Shown piece by piece: positions 11,984 to 20,855 of a DNA stretch of 64,000 bases. The notes under the pieces are model-generated. The model was not told the origin of the DNA. It saw nothing but the letters and a program-made list of their open reading frames with translations, and made no database searches. This DNA is from Schistosoma haematobium (Eukaryota > Platyhelminthes > Trematoda > Strigeidida > Schistosomatidae): assembly GCF_000699445.3 (NCBI RefSeq), contig NC_067196.1:76932364-76996363 (forward strand), written 5' to 3'. Position 1 is the stretch's first letter. The number at the start of each line of letters is the position of its first letter. The position numbers and the translations under genes were made by a program.

Positions 11984-12339
11984 TGTTGTGTGGCGTGGAG
12001 TCGCGGTTGACTATGATCACCACTACAGGAAGACTATGTGTCAGTTAACCGATACGATCCCCCGCAGGTCAAATATCAGAAGGCAGTTGATGGCTGTAGT
12101 CGATATGTATTTGTTGGCAATCTCGTGGTATCGAATGAGTACTGAGATCGTGCCAGGTTACAAGTGGGTTTACTGAGCGTAACCGAATTCCTGCAAGGTC
12201 ACAATCAACGGAAGAATGTGTGTATTTTAGTACAGTTAAACAAACAAGTACAGTGAAACAATCCCTGGTACAATTAGTTATAATAATAATTGTTTCCATT
12301 ACACCAATTGCCTCCTGTTGATGAAAGTAAGTCACTACA
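11984..12339 (-). mobile_element. solo LTR, family L1, copy 2, with 4-bp target duplication
   Basis: Reverse complement of the 8360-8697 unit with high identity, 356 bp, bounded by TGTTGTGTGG at 11984 and GTCACTACA at 12339. Direct repeats CCTT flank it (11980-11983 and 12340-12343). It keeps about 18 bp near one end (GGCGTGGAGTCGCG) that the first copy lacks, so the two are related but not identical insertions. The two ORFs seen on its strands are mirror images of those in copy 1 and are not genes. Confidence 0.8.
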
Positions 12340-12599
12340 CCTTTAGAAATCCATATAAAATGTTTATTGATTATTTTTTAAAATAACCGCCATTTCTTTT
12401 TAGATCTTTTTTAAATATACAACAAATTTGTAACCATAAAAGCTGTGATTTACTTTAAAACTCATCTGATTTTCGTCAACAGATTCCAGCAATCCATTAC
12501 AGATCACTCTTAACATTGTTACCAATGATTAGCAAGTGAATTTAAAATAAACTGAAATAGATAAACTGGTAAATATGAACAAATTATAGTACCGTAAGG

Positions 12600-12695
12600 T
12601 AACAGAACTTCATGGCATGTGTGAAGTTCTAATCCTATAAAGAAGATAATGGTGTTCATCTTGTTGTGCTAATTAGGTGTGGCGACTTGGACCAC

Positions 12696-12737
<42 letters not shown>

Positions 12738-12752
12738 GTGGTCCAAGTTCTT
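12600..12752 (+). repeat. RTE 3' UTR fragment ending in a (TA)18 palindrome
   Basis: 12645-12690 resembles the RTE 3' UTR at 37640-37685 (TGGTGTTCATCTTGTTGTGCT; GGCGACTTGGACC). It runs into a (TA)n tract (12699-12734) bounded by exact inverted arms ACTTGGACCACTGC (12685-12698) and GCAGTGGTCCAAGT (12735-12748), giving a perfect 64-bp palindrome. Confidence 0.65.
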
Positions 12753-13484
12753 CTGATAAGTAATAAATTGTATCCACCATGTCACTTAGAATAAGTCTCT
12801 TTAATAGAATAAATTGCCCTCGATATTTATAAATCCGCTAAATAGTCAATCGATTCGATATCCTAGCCACTTTTCATAACCTCAGGCTACATCTACAAAG
12901 TTATAGAAGACTGAAGTGCGAAAGAAGCTTTTCACTCCAGCGTTTGATACTTTGATGCTCAGAATAAATGTGACTGAAAGGATTTATTTATATATTAATG
13001 TTTTACTACGTAAACTAGTGATGTGTTTCTATGGTTGCTATTTTTAAACGTATCCACTTAAATAAATGAATGTTAATGTTTATTTCTATAGATCTTTATT
13101 AAAGATATTATGTCTTTAGTAACATACTGTATTATGTTGTTTTTTCAGAGTTCTTAAGAGTTATTTTACTGATAATACCTTAAATATGTACTTGAAATCC
13201 TTTTCATTGTAAATCATTTGTATAATTGTTTAAATTGTTTAGATTGTCACTGTCATTATTTTGAGAAGTAAACTTCGAGTATACTGAATGATATTTTAGA
13301 AATTAGTTATTTGATCATAGATTTGGATCTACAGAGAATATTAGAAAAATAATTTAAGTAGTATATAATCTGCAAATAAAATATGATCAGTGAAAGCTAA
13401 ATAGTAACTTATTGTTATAACTTGTCAGTTGAATGCTGCTTGTTATATCGCTGATTGTTGTGTCGGAGAACACTTATCACTTAA
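12753..13484. other. unannotated AT-rich stretch
   Basis: No coding signal or paired repeat recognised. Confidence 0.5.
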
Positions 13485-14055
13485 ACTCGAAACGAGGGAC
13501 CTCGAAAATTTCAACGACGCGAAAGTAAGAACACAGAGACTGGTATAAGTGATGATTTATTAACCCCGAAACACGACGACGACGACGACGACGACTCTAG
13601 TAGAAAATACACTCATTTATATATTGATTGTACACCCATTTTTGATTAATAATTAGGATGAAATCACATATATGAAAAATACTTAGTTATAACAAATCAC
13701 TTGCTGAGCATAGTTCATGTCCATTGAATACAAGAATATCGCATATTATACAGAATAAAATATCACACTAGAAAATAAAACCGAATACTACACTGAATAA
13801 TCACCACATTGAATCAGAACAGAAGGAATGTTAGACAAAACTCATAATGAGTAAATCAATTTAATTTTGACTTTTCTTCTCGTCATATCACTTATTAAAA
13901 GACTAATATTTGAACAAACAATATTCTTTTCGATAAACTCTCTTCAGGTTCTACAATTATATACCCAAATTAATATTCCGAACAATAACCAGGTTAGAGA
14001 TAAAGTACATCGTTTAAAGTATGTGAATTTAGAGTTGTTAAACAAAATACAATAA
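13485..14055 (+). repeat. dispersed repeat R, copy 2, with (CGA)n
   Basis: Best copy of repeat R. Starts with the CGAAACGAGGGACCTCG block, includes a (CGA)n run at 13573-13595, and ends with AACAAAATACAATAA at about 14055. The last 190 bp contain an ORF (13867-14055) whose amino acids resemble those of the ORF at 15214-15444, e.g. IKRLIFEQTIFFSINSLQVL. Because both lie in the same DNA repeat, this may be DNA-level similarity only. No family recognised. Confidence 0.5.
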
Positions 14056-14057
14056 TC

Positions 14058-14285
14058 AATCTACTGGTTTTGGAGATTGTTAATTTTGTGATTGGGATCA
14101 TGAACTGATTGATGTTAGACCACCATTGAAAACCTGGAAGCACTGGACGGCCATTTCGTCCCATTGTGGGACTCCTCAGCAGTGCGCATCCACGATCCCA
14201 CCCGCAAGATTCGAACACAGGGACTTCAATCTCGCGCGCGAACGCTGATCCCACTGGACCACTGACTCAGATAATGAAATTTGAG
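14058..14285 (-). repeat. SINE-B carrying the best-preserved hammerhead
   Basis: Minus orientation: tail (GTTAGACCACCATTGAAAAC), hammerhead (14140-14185), then the tRNA-like part with TTCGAACACAG (B box, slightly changed) and the GCGCGCGAACGC stretch; ends near 14285 before the head block, so it is truncated on its promoter-distal side. It directly abuts the end of repeat R. Confidence 0.8.
14140..14185 (-). ncRNA. type I hammerhead ribozyme in SINE-B
   Basis: On the minus strand: stem I GCACTG (14180-14185) pairs with CAGTGC (14140-14145); core CTGAGGA (14173-14179) fits CUGANGA; stem II GTCCC/GGGAC closes a five-base loop; GAAA at 14154-14157; a very short stem III TGGCCG; cleavage triplet GTC at 14146-14148. 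All invariant core bases are present. The tiny stem III is also seen in Smα ribozymes; such ribozymes are known to need dimers or loop contacts for good activity. Activity here is inference. Confidence 0.8.
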
Positions 14286-14478
14286 ATCCATGATCAAAAT
14301 AAATATGAGTTAGATAGGATGAGAGAAATAACAGTGCAATTACAATTCTGTCGAATGTTTAGTAGAAGGCTATATTGTATGGAAAATTAGTACATTGTAA
14401 TAAGGAGGGATAAATGCGAAATGAATGAATCATGAATAAGGGAAATTAATAATGATGTTCAACCAATAATACGAATGA

Positions 14479-14517
14479 TAATAATAATAATTATTATTAT
14501 TATTATTATTATTATTA
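14479..14517. repeat. (TAA)n/(TTA)n microsatellite, self-complementary
   Basis: Runs of TAA switch to TTA, so the tract can fold upon itself. It precedes the Penelope-like fragment; a similar ATT tract sits within the PLE palindrome at 22086-22111 and 22738-22763. Confidence 0.8.
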
Positions 14518-14609
14518 CACAAAGATTTGTGAATAAAGATAACAGAGACAATTAGAATTGACTACGAAAGTTAGTATTCAAATTAGGTCATTCAATAGCT
14601 AAGGTTACT

Positions 14610-14960
14610 ATTGATTAATTGACTTTGATGTTAGCCAAGAGAAGAGGAATGGTTGAAGATATTTCTTCTGTACGCTCCGGTTTCTTCATCCGGATGGCTA
14701 CTGCTTCAGCCGTTTGAAGGATTTTAAGTCTGGTAAGTTTTGGTAAAAAGTTATTGACCTTATAAGTAATTGAAAAAGATTGGTTTATACTGGCACTATG
14801 ACCAGTTTGTATTAAATGGGCCAATATTGAGCTGTTAACTTTTTCATCAAACCTTTGTTTAGCCACGCTGGAAGGTGTTCACGATCACGAAAATGTAAAT
14901 TTCTAGAATTTCGACCAATATAACTTGCTCCTCAAGAGCAGTCGAACTCATAAATATAAA
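14610..14960 (-). pseudogene. Penelope-like element, GIY-YIG C-terminal fragment
   Basis: Minus strand. Reading from 14955: a Cys-containing stretch, then SYIGR (the YIG half of a GIY-YIG endonuclease), EHLPAWLNKGLMKK; then in another frame SSILAHLIQTGHSASINQSF (the conserved His-containing helix), RLKILQTAEAVAIRMKKPE (the conserved Glu helix) to about 14615. One stop at about 14938 and one frameshift near 14860 break it. PLE GIY-YIG domains nick DNA for target-primed reverse transcription. The reverse transcriptase part is missing here. Confidence 0.75.
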
Positions 14961-15204
14961 ATGAGGTGATTATTCTAGGTAATTCATACTTTAGCCTGAG
15001 TGTCATCATTGGACTCGAAGAAAACACTAATCGCAGTTCTCCGGCGTTAGATTTATAACCTTCCACTAAACATTCGACAGAATTGTAATTGTACTATTAT
15101 TTCTCTCATCATATCTGACCCATATTTATTCTGATCATGAATCTTAACTTTCAGTTAACATATACGCAGATTCAAGTTAACATTCTATTTGAGTCATATC
15201 AGCA

Positions 15205-15405
15205 TTAACAGTTTTATTGCATTTTATTTAACAATCCTAAATTCACATACTTTAAACGACGTACTTTACCCTTAACCTGGCCATTTTTCAGACTATTAAT
15301 TTGGATATATGATTGTAGAACCTGAAGAGAATTGATTGAAAAGAATATTCTTCGTTCAAATATTAGTCTTTTAATGTGATAAGAATCTTCGAACGATATC
15401 AAACA
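15205..15405 (-). repeat. dispersed repeat R, copy 3 (end only)
   Basis: Reverse complement of the last 200 bp of repeat R copy 2 (13860-14060), with ~75 % identity by eye: TTTAACAATCCTAAATTCAC, CTGAAGAGAATTGATTGAAA and CAAATATTAGTC blocks. The ORF at 15214-15444 overlaps it and then enters the adjacent Smα unit, so it is not a real gene. Confidence 0.6.
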
Positions 15406-15407
15406 AT

Positions 15408-15775
15408 AACAAGTCAATTCAAATTCACCCCATTGCACAAGCAAGTGGCTATCACGACTCAGTAGCTGAGTGGATAACGCGATGGCGTTTGAAGCGAATG
15501 GTACTGGATTCGAGTCTCAGAGTGAACATCAACTCTGAGATGCAGGTACATCCAGCTGACGAGTCCCAAATAGGACGAAACGCGCGTCAAACTGGATTCC
15601 ACTACTAGCCACTATCCATCATTGCTTACAAAAGCTTGTGAATTAAGGCAATATCGAGACATACGCATAGTATGCACATATGCCGATAACAGACTGATCA
15701 ATTGCAGTCTTAAGCCTCAATGGGAAGATACAAGCCAAACAATACCAAGTGGATATCACTTATTATTAAACAAAA
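15408..15775 (+). repeat. Smα-type SINE, most complete copy
   Basis: Head TTCACCCCATTGCACAAGC, then a tRNA-like promoter: A box TAGCTGAGTGGATAACG (about 15462-15478), B box GGATTCGAGTCTC (about 15508-15520). The hammerhead follows at 15549-15599, then a ~170-bp tail with AGCCACTATCCATC and ends at AAACAATACCAAGTGG (about 15762). No poly(A) tail or AATAAA. A non-coding RNA transcribed by pol III is expected by analogy with published Smα. It is inserted against repeat R copy 3. Confidence 0.85.
15549..15599 (+). ncRNA. hammerhead ribozyme in Smα
   Basis: Stem I ATCCAG (15550-15555) pairs with CTGGAT (15592-15597); core CTGACGA (15556-15562); stem II GTCC/GGAC with a CAAATA loop; GAAA at 15577-15580; minimal stem III CGCGCG; cleavage triplet GTC at 15586-15588. 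The catalytic core is intact and equals the schistosome hammerhead used in structural work, as far as I recall. One blemish: three extra A residues lie between the cleavage site and stem I, which should weaken activity. Confidence 0.85.
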
Positions 15776-15854
15776 AAGGAATGATATTATGTTGTAAATT
15801 CATTAAACTTATGAATAAGTAAACATTCGATTCTAACAATTGAGTAACTGGAAG

Positions 15855-15925
15855 ATATCAAAGTTTTTGATGGAGTTTTGTTCTCCTGAGCTACAAATCT
15901 TCTCCACCATCTCAGATATTAAAGT
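15855..15925. repeat. remnant of the inverted-end element (see 35685 and 49405)
   Basis: TTTTTGATGGAGTTTTGTTCTC in minus orientation joins directly to CTGAGCTACAAATCTTCTCC in plus orientation; the two blocks are the outer parts of the arms seen at 35685-36125 and 49405-49970. Everything between the arms is lost. Confidence 0.55.
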
Positions 15926-16299
15926 GTTTTTAATATTTTATTTTATTCATGAATGATCCATTTCTTTACAATAAAATATGACCTATTTTAAAATGATAAT
16001 CTAACTAATATGTTCTCTTAAACTATTCATTTGCTAATGGAATTCAAGTGAAGATTTGTAAAGATTAAAATTAGAAATAATTGAATTGTAAATTAATACA
16101 TTTCAGTTTGGTGTATTTCATTCTTATTAATGTTTAGTGAGTTAAATTTGACAGTTGTATACAAATGTTGACATTCGAGATTTTTTTATAAGTTATAATA
16201 TTTTGTCCGAATTTGATATCTATCTAGTGATAATTGATAGAATTGAAGAAGATCCTTTGTGACATGATTTGAAACACTTTAATAAACATATATATATTT

Positions 16300-16690
16300 G
16301 ATCTCAGAAGGGGTTTTGTGCATACTACAGTAATTTCAATTGTTGAGATCATGAGTCAGTTGAAGCTAGACCCCCATGGAAAACCTGGAAGCACCGAACG
16401 GCCGTCTCTTCTTAGTATAGGACTCCTCAGCAGTGTGCACCCACGATCCCGCCTCGTGGGATTCGAAACAAGAGCCTATTAGTGTCACGCGCGAACGCTT
16501 AATCTCTAGACCACTGAACTGGGTGGCATCCAATGGTGTTAATATCTAACCGATAGGTCCTGATTTTGAATCCCACGAGGCGGGGTTGTAGATGCGCACT
16601 TCTGAGAAGTCCCACAATAGGACGAAACGGCCGTCCAATGCTTCCAGGTTTTCCATGGTGGTCTAGCTATAATTGACTCATGATCTCAAC
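16300..16690. repeat. SINE-B head-to-head inverted dimer
   Basis: 16300-16540 is SINE-B in minus orientation from its 3' end to the tRNA-like part and part of the head (ends CATCCAATGGTGTTAATATC). From about 16548 the sequence turns round: ATAGGTCCTGATTTTGAATC then the B-box/ribozyme/tail in plus orientation up to the matching 3' end at about 16690. Both hammerheads have lesions: the minus half has GAGA instead of GAAA, the plus half CTGAGAA (G8 to A). Confidence 0.75.
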
Positions 16691-16937
16691 TACTGAAATA
16701 TATTTAATAATTCACTAACGTTTCATATTGGAATCATTATTTTGATTATTAAAAAAATTATCAATAAAGAGAATGAGTATAGTTGCAAGACTACAATTTG
16801 GATTTCATAAACTGAGTTATCTGGATTATGCAATAGGAAATTAATTCAAATTTACAAATTCAATTAAAATTAAAGCATAGAATAATAATTAATCATTTAA
16901 AAATTAATTTATTTAGAATGCATGTACCTTGTGTTTA

Positions 16938-17250
16938 TTTTGTATTGTTTGTTCAAATCTTCTCATTGATGTTTTAGACTATGATTGATCTGTCTGTTAT
17001 TGGCATATGTGTATACTGTGCGAATTGCCTCGTTATTGACTTAATTCACAAGTATTATAAGCAAAGATGGATGGTGTCTAGCAGTAGCTAAATGGATAAT
17101 GTGATGGCATTTGAAGTGAACGGTATTAGGTTAGAGTTACGGGAGTGAACATCAACTCTGAGATGCAAGTAAATCCAGATGACCAGTCCCAACTAGGTCG
17201 GAACGCTCATTCTGGATTCCACTGCTAACTACCGCCCGTCTTTGCTTATT
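16938..17250. repeat. Smα-type SINE with inverted tail
   Basis: 16938-17078 is the Smα tail in minus orientation (TTTGTATTGTTTGTTC to AAGCAAAGATGGATGG). From about 17086 a plus-oriented unit starts within the A box (TAGCTAAATGGATAATG), goes through a changed B box and ribozyme (ATCCAGATGACCAGTCCC, core broken; GGAACG in place of GAAAC) and ends TCTTTGCTTATTACG near 17250. Confidence 0.7.
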
Positions 17251-17287
17251 ACGTACTTTTTGTCTAGGCATTTTTTAATTTTGTAGA

Positions 17288-17450
17288 TTAATATATGTTT
17301 TTATAACAATGCTGCCGGTTTCAAGTCCGGATAAAGGAAATGGGTTAAGGATGGAGATAGCAACTCCATCCCATAGAAAACAACCTTGTAAAAATAAAAA
17401 CCCTAACCAGAAAAGGTGACACTAAAACACAGTTCAGTTAATGTTTTCAT
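17288..17450 (+). repeat. RTE-type 5' UTR fragment
   Basis: GCTGCCGGTTTCAAGTCCGG, GGGTTAAGGATGGAGATAGC and CCCTAACCAGAAAAGGTG blocks match the minus strand of 60741-60846. I recognise this sequence as a common schistosome non-LTR element leader. No coding part follows. It ends near 17450 without an obvious target duplication. Confidence 0.55.
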
Positions 17451-17885
17451 TTCTAGTAACCATAGAGGAATTATGTATATTGTTGAATTTTATAAATGAC
17501 ATTTTGGACTGTTCTTAAATGTTGGTTGTTAAACCAAGATCAGTTCGTGATGTGAATTCAGTCAGACGATTGCAATCGATTAATTTCTTGACATATGATA
17601 TTTTATTATGCAACAATTAGCAGATCAGTATTAACCTTAGAAAAACTATCCGGTGGTGAAATAACAAATTCAATATTGTTAATAGGCAATAGTTCTTTTT
17701 TAGAGAATAAAATCTTTTGATATTTAAGTCGACGATGGAGAAATAGTATAAGAAATGATATAAATATAATTGTAACCTGTAATATATTTTTATCATATGT
17801 ACTTACTATTATTCCATTTACTGTCCAGTTGCTTCCTTTGATAGGTCCTACAACATGATGCCATATTCCCAAGTTAAACAAATGT
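17451..17885. other. unannotated stretch with left target duplication of a short insertion
   Basis: Nothing recognisable apart from GTTAAACAAATG (17873-17884), which is repeated as GTTAAACAAAATG at 17999-18011. The 133-codon minus ORF at 17606-18007 spans unique DNA and the inserted RTE end, so I do not take it as a gene. Confidence 0.5.
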
Positions 17886-17998
17886 TTGCTTTTTTTACTT
17901 ACGCCCGTTACTCCGTGAAGGAGCATAGGTCGGTCACTAGCATTCTCCATCCAACCTTGTCCTGGGCAATCCTTTCCAGCTCTTTCCAGTTTGTTGTT
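17886..17998 (-). mobile_element. very short RTE 3'-end insertion (113 bp) with target duplication
   Basis: Minus-strand copy of the extreme 3' coding end and tail of the RTE element (compare 41760-41860): ACTTACGCCCGTTACTCC, CATTCTCCATCCAACC, GCAATCCTTTCCAGCTC. Near-perfect duplications GTTAAACAAA(A)TG flank it (17873-17884, 17999-18011). Extreme 5' truncation. Confidence 0.75.
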
Positions 17999-18011
17999 GT
18001 TAAACAAAATG

Positions 18012-18904
18012 TGCCAAACATATACATTTTGAAATTTTTGAAAAGGATTTAAGCATCAATTATTACGTTTTGTATTGAATGGATCTTAATTAAGTTATTA
18101 TCAAGATATGAGTTATTCGACTGTTATCAGAAAGTCTTTTAGTGGATCAGTTGCTTAGCGGTTAAAACAGACAGAAAGTAGGACTTACTTTCACAGCATT
18201 TCAGTGTAGCTAAAAGTAAATACAAAAAAATTAAACAGTCATGCTTATTATCATTGAAAGAATAACATTGTACTTTTCATAAAGGATTCAGTTTTCCAGT
18301 ATTGGAATGACGGACAGTGTCAAAATTAATTGTCCTTATTTTTTTTTGTATTTCATCTCCGTTCAATAGCTTTGAATGTTTTCAGGGTTGAAGATGAGCA
18401 TTAATAAACAATAATATGTTAGAACGAAAGATCAGGAACCCAATTGTATACGCTGGGAAATTTTATTTAATTGTAAACACCGAGGAATTCTAAGAAAAGC
18501 CTGTTTACATACAAAAACTACTTAAAAATCACTAGGGAAAAAATTAGTACTTCTGTGTACAAACTTATTATTACATATCATTATTTTACAATTTTTAAAC
18601 TAATAATCAATACTTTTCAGTTTGGTGTAAAGAATTGTGTGCTTCCATGTGTAGGTTGTTATCATGTACACATTTATTTAAACAATTTAGCTTTTGTGTT
18701 ACAGATTCAGTTCAGTATCTTCTAAATAGCTAATGTGTAATAAATAATATGTAGCAAGGCATTTATTCTTATCTGTTTGTTGACTTAATCTATGTGTTAC
18801 ATCTTGTGGTAACAGAGATGTTTATTATTTTGCTTAGTTTCATGTTCACACAATGAAACATTCATTGATACACTCAATACGTAAAATAATTCTTCAATCG
18901 ATTA
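18012..18904. other. unannotated AT-rich stretch
   Basis: No coding signal or repeat recognised. Confidence 0.5.
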
Positions 18905-19250
18905 ATAATTATGATAATTTTATAGTTGAATTTATGAGTCAATTGAAGCTAGACTACCATGAAAAACCTGGAAGCACTGGACTAGTATGGGACTCCCCAG
19001 TAGTACACATCCACGATACCCTGTCGCGAGATTCGAACCCAGGACGTATCAGTCTCCCTCGAGAACGCTTAAACTATAAGTTACTGAGCCGACTCGTATC
19101 CAACAGTGTTAACGTTTAATTTCAACCAATCCACGAAATTGTACCACCATCACAACAGACCCGGTTGAACTTCACTGGTTACTGCTTATCACTTGAACTA
19201 CAGGAAATACCTCTTGGAGACCGTCACTAGTGAGCATATGATGAGTATGA
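18905..19250 (-). repeat. SINE-B, first unit of a tandem pair; hammerhead partly deleted
   Basis: Minus orientation, from the tail (AGACTACCATGAAAAACC) through the tRNA-like part (GATTCGAACCCAGG) to the head end AGTGAGCATATGATGAG near 19240. The ribozyme lacks about 15 bases that include GAAA and stem III: AGCACTGGACTAGTATGGG joins stem I directly to the stem II loop. Very similar to 11350-11735 in the head and promoter part. Confidence 0.8.
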
Positions 19251-19254
19251 TCAG

Positions 19255-19400
19255 AGGGGTTTTGTGGAGATTTTAGTAATTTTATAGTCGAATTCACTAT
19301 TCGATCTAAGTTCGAACATGATCGAAAATCTGGGAGCACTGGAAGGTTGTTTAATTCTAGTATGGGACTCCTCAACAGTGAGCATCCACGACCCCGCGTC
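19255..19400 (-). repeat. SINE-B, second unit of the tandem pair, truncated
   Basis: Begins AGAGGGGTTTTGTGGAGATT right after the end of the unit 18905-19250 and reaches the end of the ribozyme region (CAGTGAGCATCCACGACCCC) before breaking off. The ribozyme is degenerate (TTGAGGA; GAAA region changed). The ORF at 19172-19549 runs through both units and is not a gene. Confidence 0.75.
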
Positions 19401-20324
19401 GCAATATAATTATTTAGATAATTTAGTAATAAACCAAAGTTTATAATAACAGTGTTATGTAACAAGGAAAACATTCTGCAACAACAAATTGTAAATTCAA
19501 GATGATAGCAAACTATTTTTGAACACATAATAGAAGTTTGAATGTTCATATGTCTAAGGCTTCGCTAAGCATCAGTATTTCCTCTCACCCCAATCCAACA
19601 ACTCTTGTACAACTTCACTGTCGAAATTAACATTGTTTTTCATTGTTAATTTATCAAAGTGATTACTTATATATTGAATTTATAATAATTATGTTCATAA
19701 TTCAATGAATGATACTTTGTTCCCGTATGTCTTACCATGTAATGTTTGATTTATCTTTTTGAAAAATACTATTACGTAACATGATAATTTGGTTGTAGGT
19801 TTACAGGTTAGAAACAAAAAAAAAAACAGTTTCACCATTAATTATATTTTGTCTTTAAAGCAAAGTCTACCCCAAAATTACATGGTGACATAATAGTAGT
19901 TGACAGTCTAGATTTTATTTCATGTAATTAATATAAGAAGATTACCAGATTACAAAATACCTAGATTTTAATTCTGAATTGATATTTTCTGTCTTTTATT
20001 TTGCATATATTAGTGTTAACATATGTTCATTTCAGTTTATTTTTTTCCATTCCATTGAATCGTTATAAAGTCAAAGTATCATGAATAACGTCATGGTTAT
20101 GTCTCTATGTCAAGTGAACTTTTTTAAGACTAGATCAGTTATAATTATTGAAAAGACACATTTTACCGGGTTTTTTTTAATAGTTCACATTCATTATGAA
20201 AATATCTTTTCATTTGAGAAAACTCAAACTTATTCTTATATACAGGTGTTCACCTGTGTAAGTGAACAAAACTTACTACCGAATTAAATAGAGTGACTTA
20301 CTATTGAAGTGAACATGCGATTTG
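19401..20324. other. unannotated AT-rich stretch
   Basis: A 68-codon ORF at 20081-20287 has no recognisable content. Confidence 0.5.
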
Positions 20325-20850
20325 GTTCTCTTATTTTATTCATTTATTTATTTGAATACATAAATGTTGATAAAAACGAACACCAAATACATATACGCGA
20401 TACAAGTCACTTGATTTGTGTATGGGCTGTGATACACTATCCGAGTGCCCAGACCGAAGCAGGTGGTTTTCTAAGGGGATTATACTCGGAGCCTTTGACC
20501 TAAACGTTTGACTCACAAGACAGTGCAGCAACTTCAGAAGATCCAGTCCCATGGTATCCGGTGACCAACAATAGGTTCATACGCCATTTGTTCGCTCAGG
20601 ATCCTGATGTCCATGTGCACCATTGGTTTAGAATCAGCGTTTCCCAACTCCCACAGGTGGACTCTGTGTCCATTAACCTGGTTAAATCACTGAACATTCA
20701 CTTTTCGTCCCCTCAATCTCGTAAATAACAGTGATACTGTGTGAAGACAGTGACTAGGACTTCCCTGACAGTGACTTTATCTGCGTAGCAACATGAGAAC
20801 ATTTGGAGAGGGAGAGCGAACTCTCTTTACTCTCGGTCGTACCAGGGCAT
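20325..20850 (-). mobile_element. non-autonomous RTE derivative (5' UTR joined to 3' end), copy 1
   Basis: On the minus strand it starts GAATGCCCTGGTACG (about 20845), follows the 5' UTR of the full RTE (compare 43028-43425: GCTCTCCCTCTC, GGTGCACATGGA, GGCGTATGAACC, TTAGGTCAAAGGCTC, ACCTGCTTCGGTC), then after CACAGCCCATACA jumps to the 3' end ATTTATGTATTCAAATAAAT (about 20340-20360). No EN or RT sequence at all. Flanks AGAGAACC/CAAGAACC are compatible with a short target duplication. Dependent on RTE proteins by inference. Confidence 0.75.
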
Positions 20851-20855
20851 TCGGT

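Noticed and set aside
13867..15444. Similar small ORFs at 13867-14055 and 15214-15444 as a conserved gene pair
   Set aside because: Both lie in dispersed repeat R; the third copy (3805-4340) is full of stops. Kept only as a weak finding.
17606..18007. 133-codon minus ORF
   Set aside because: Composite of unique AT-rich DNA and the 113-bp RTE insertion with both target duplications; no recognised domain beyond the RTE tail.
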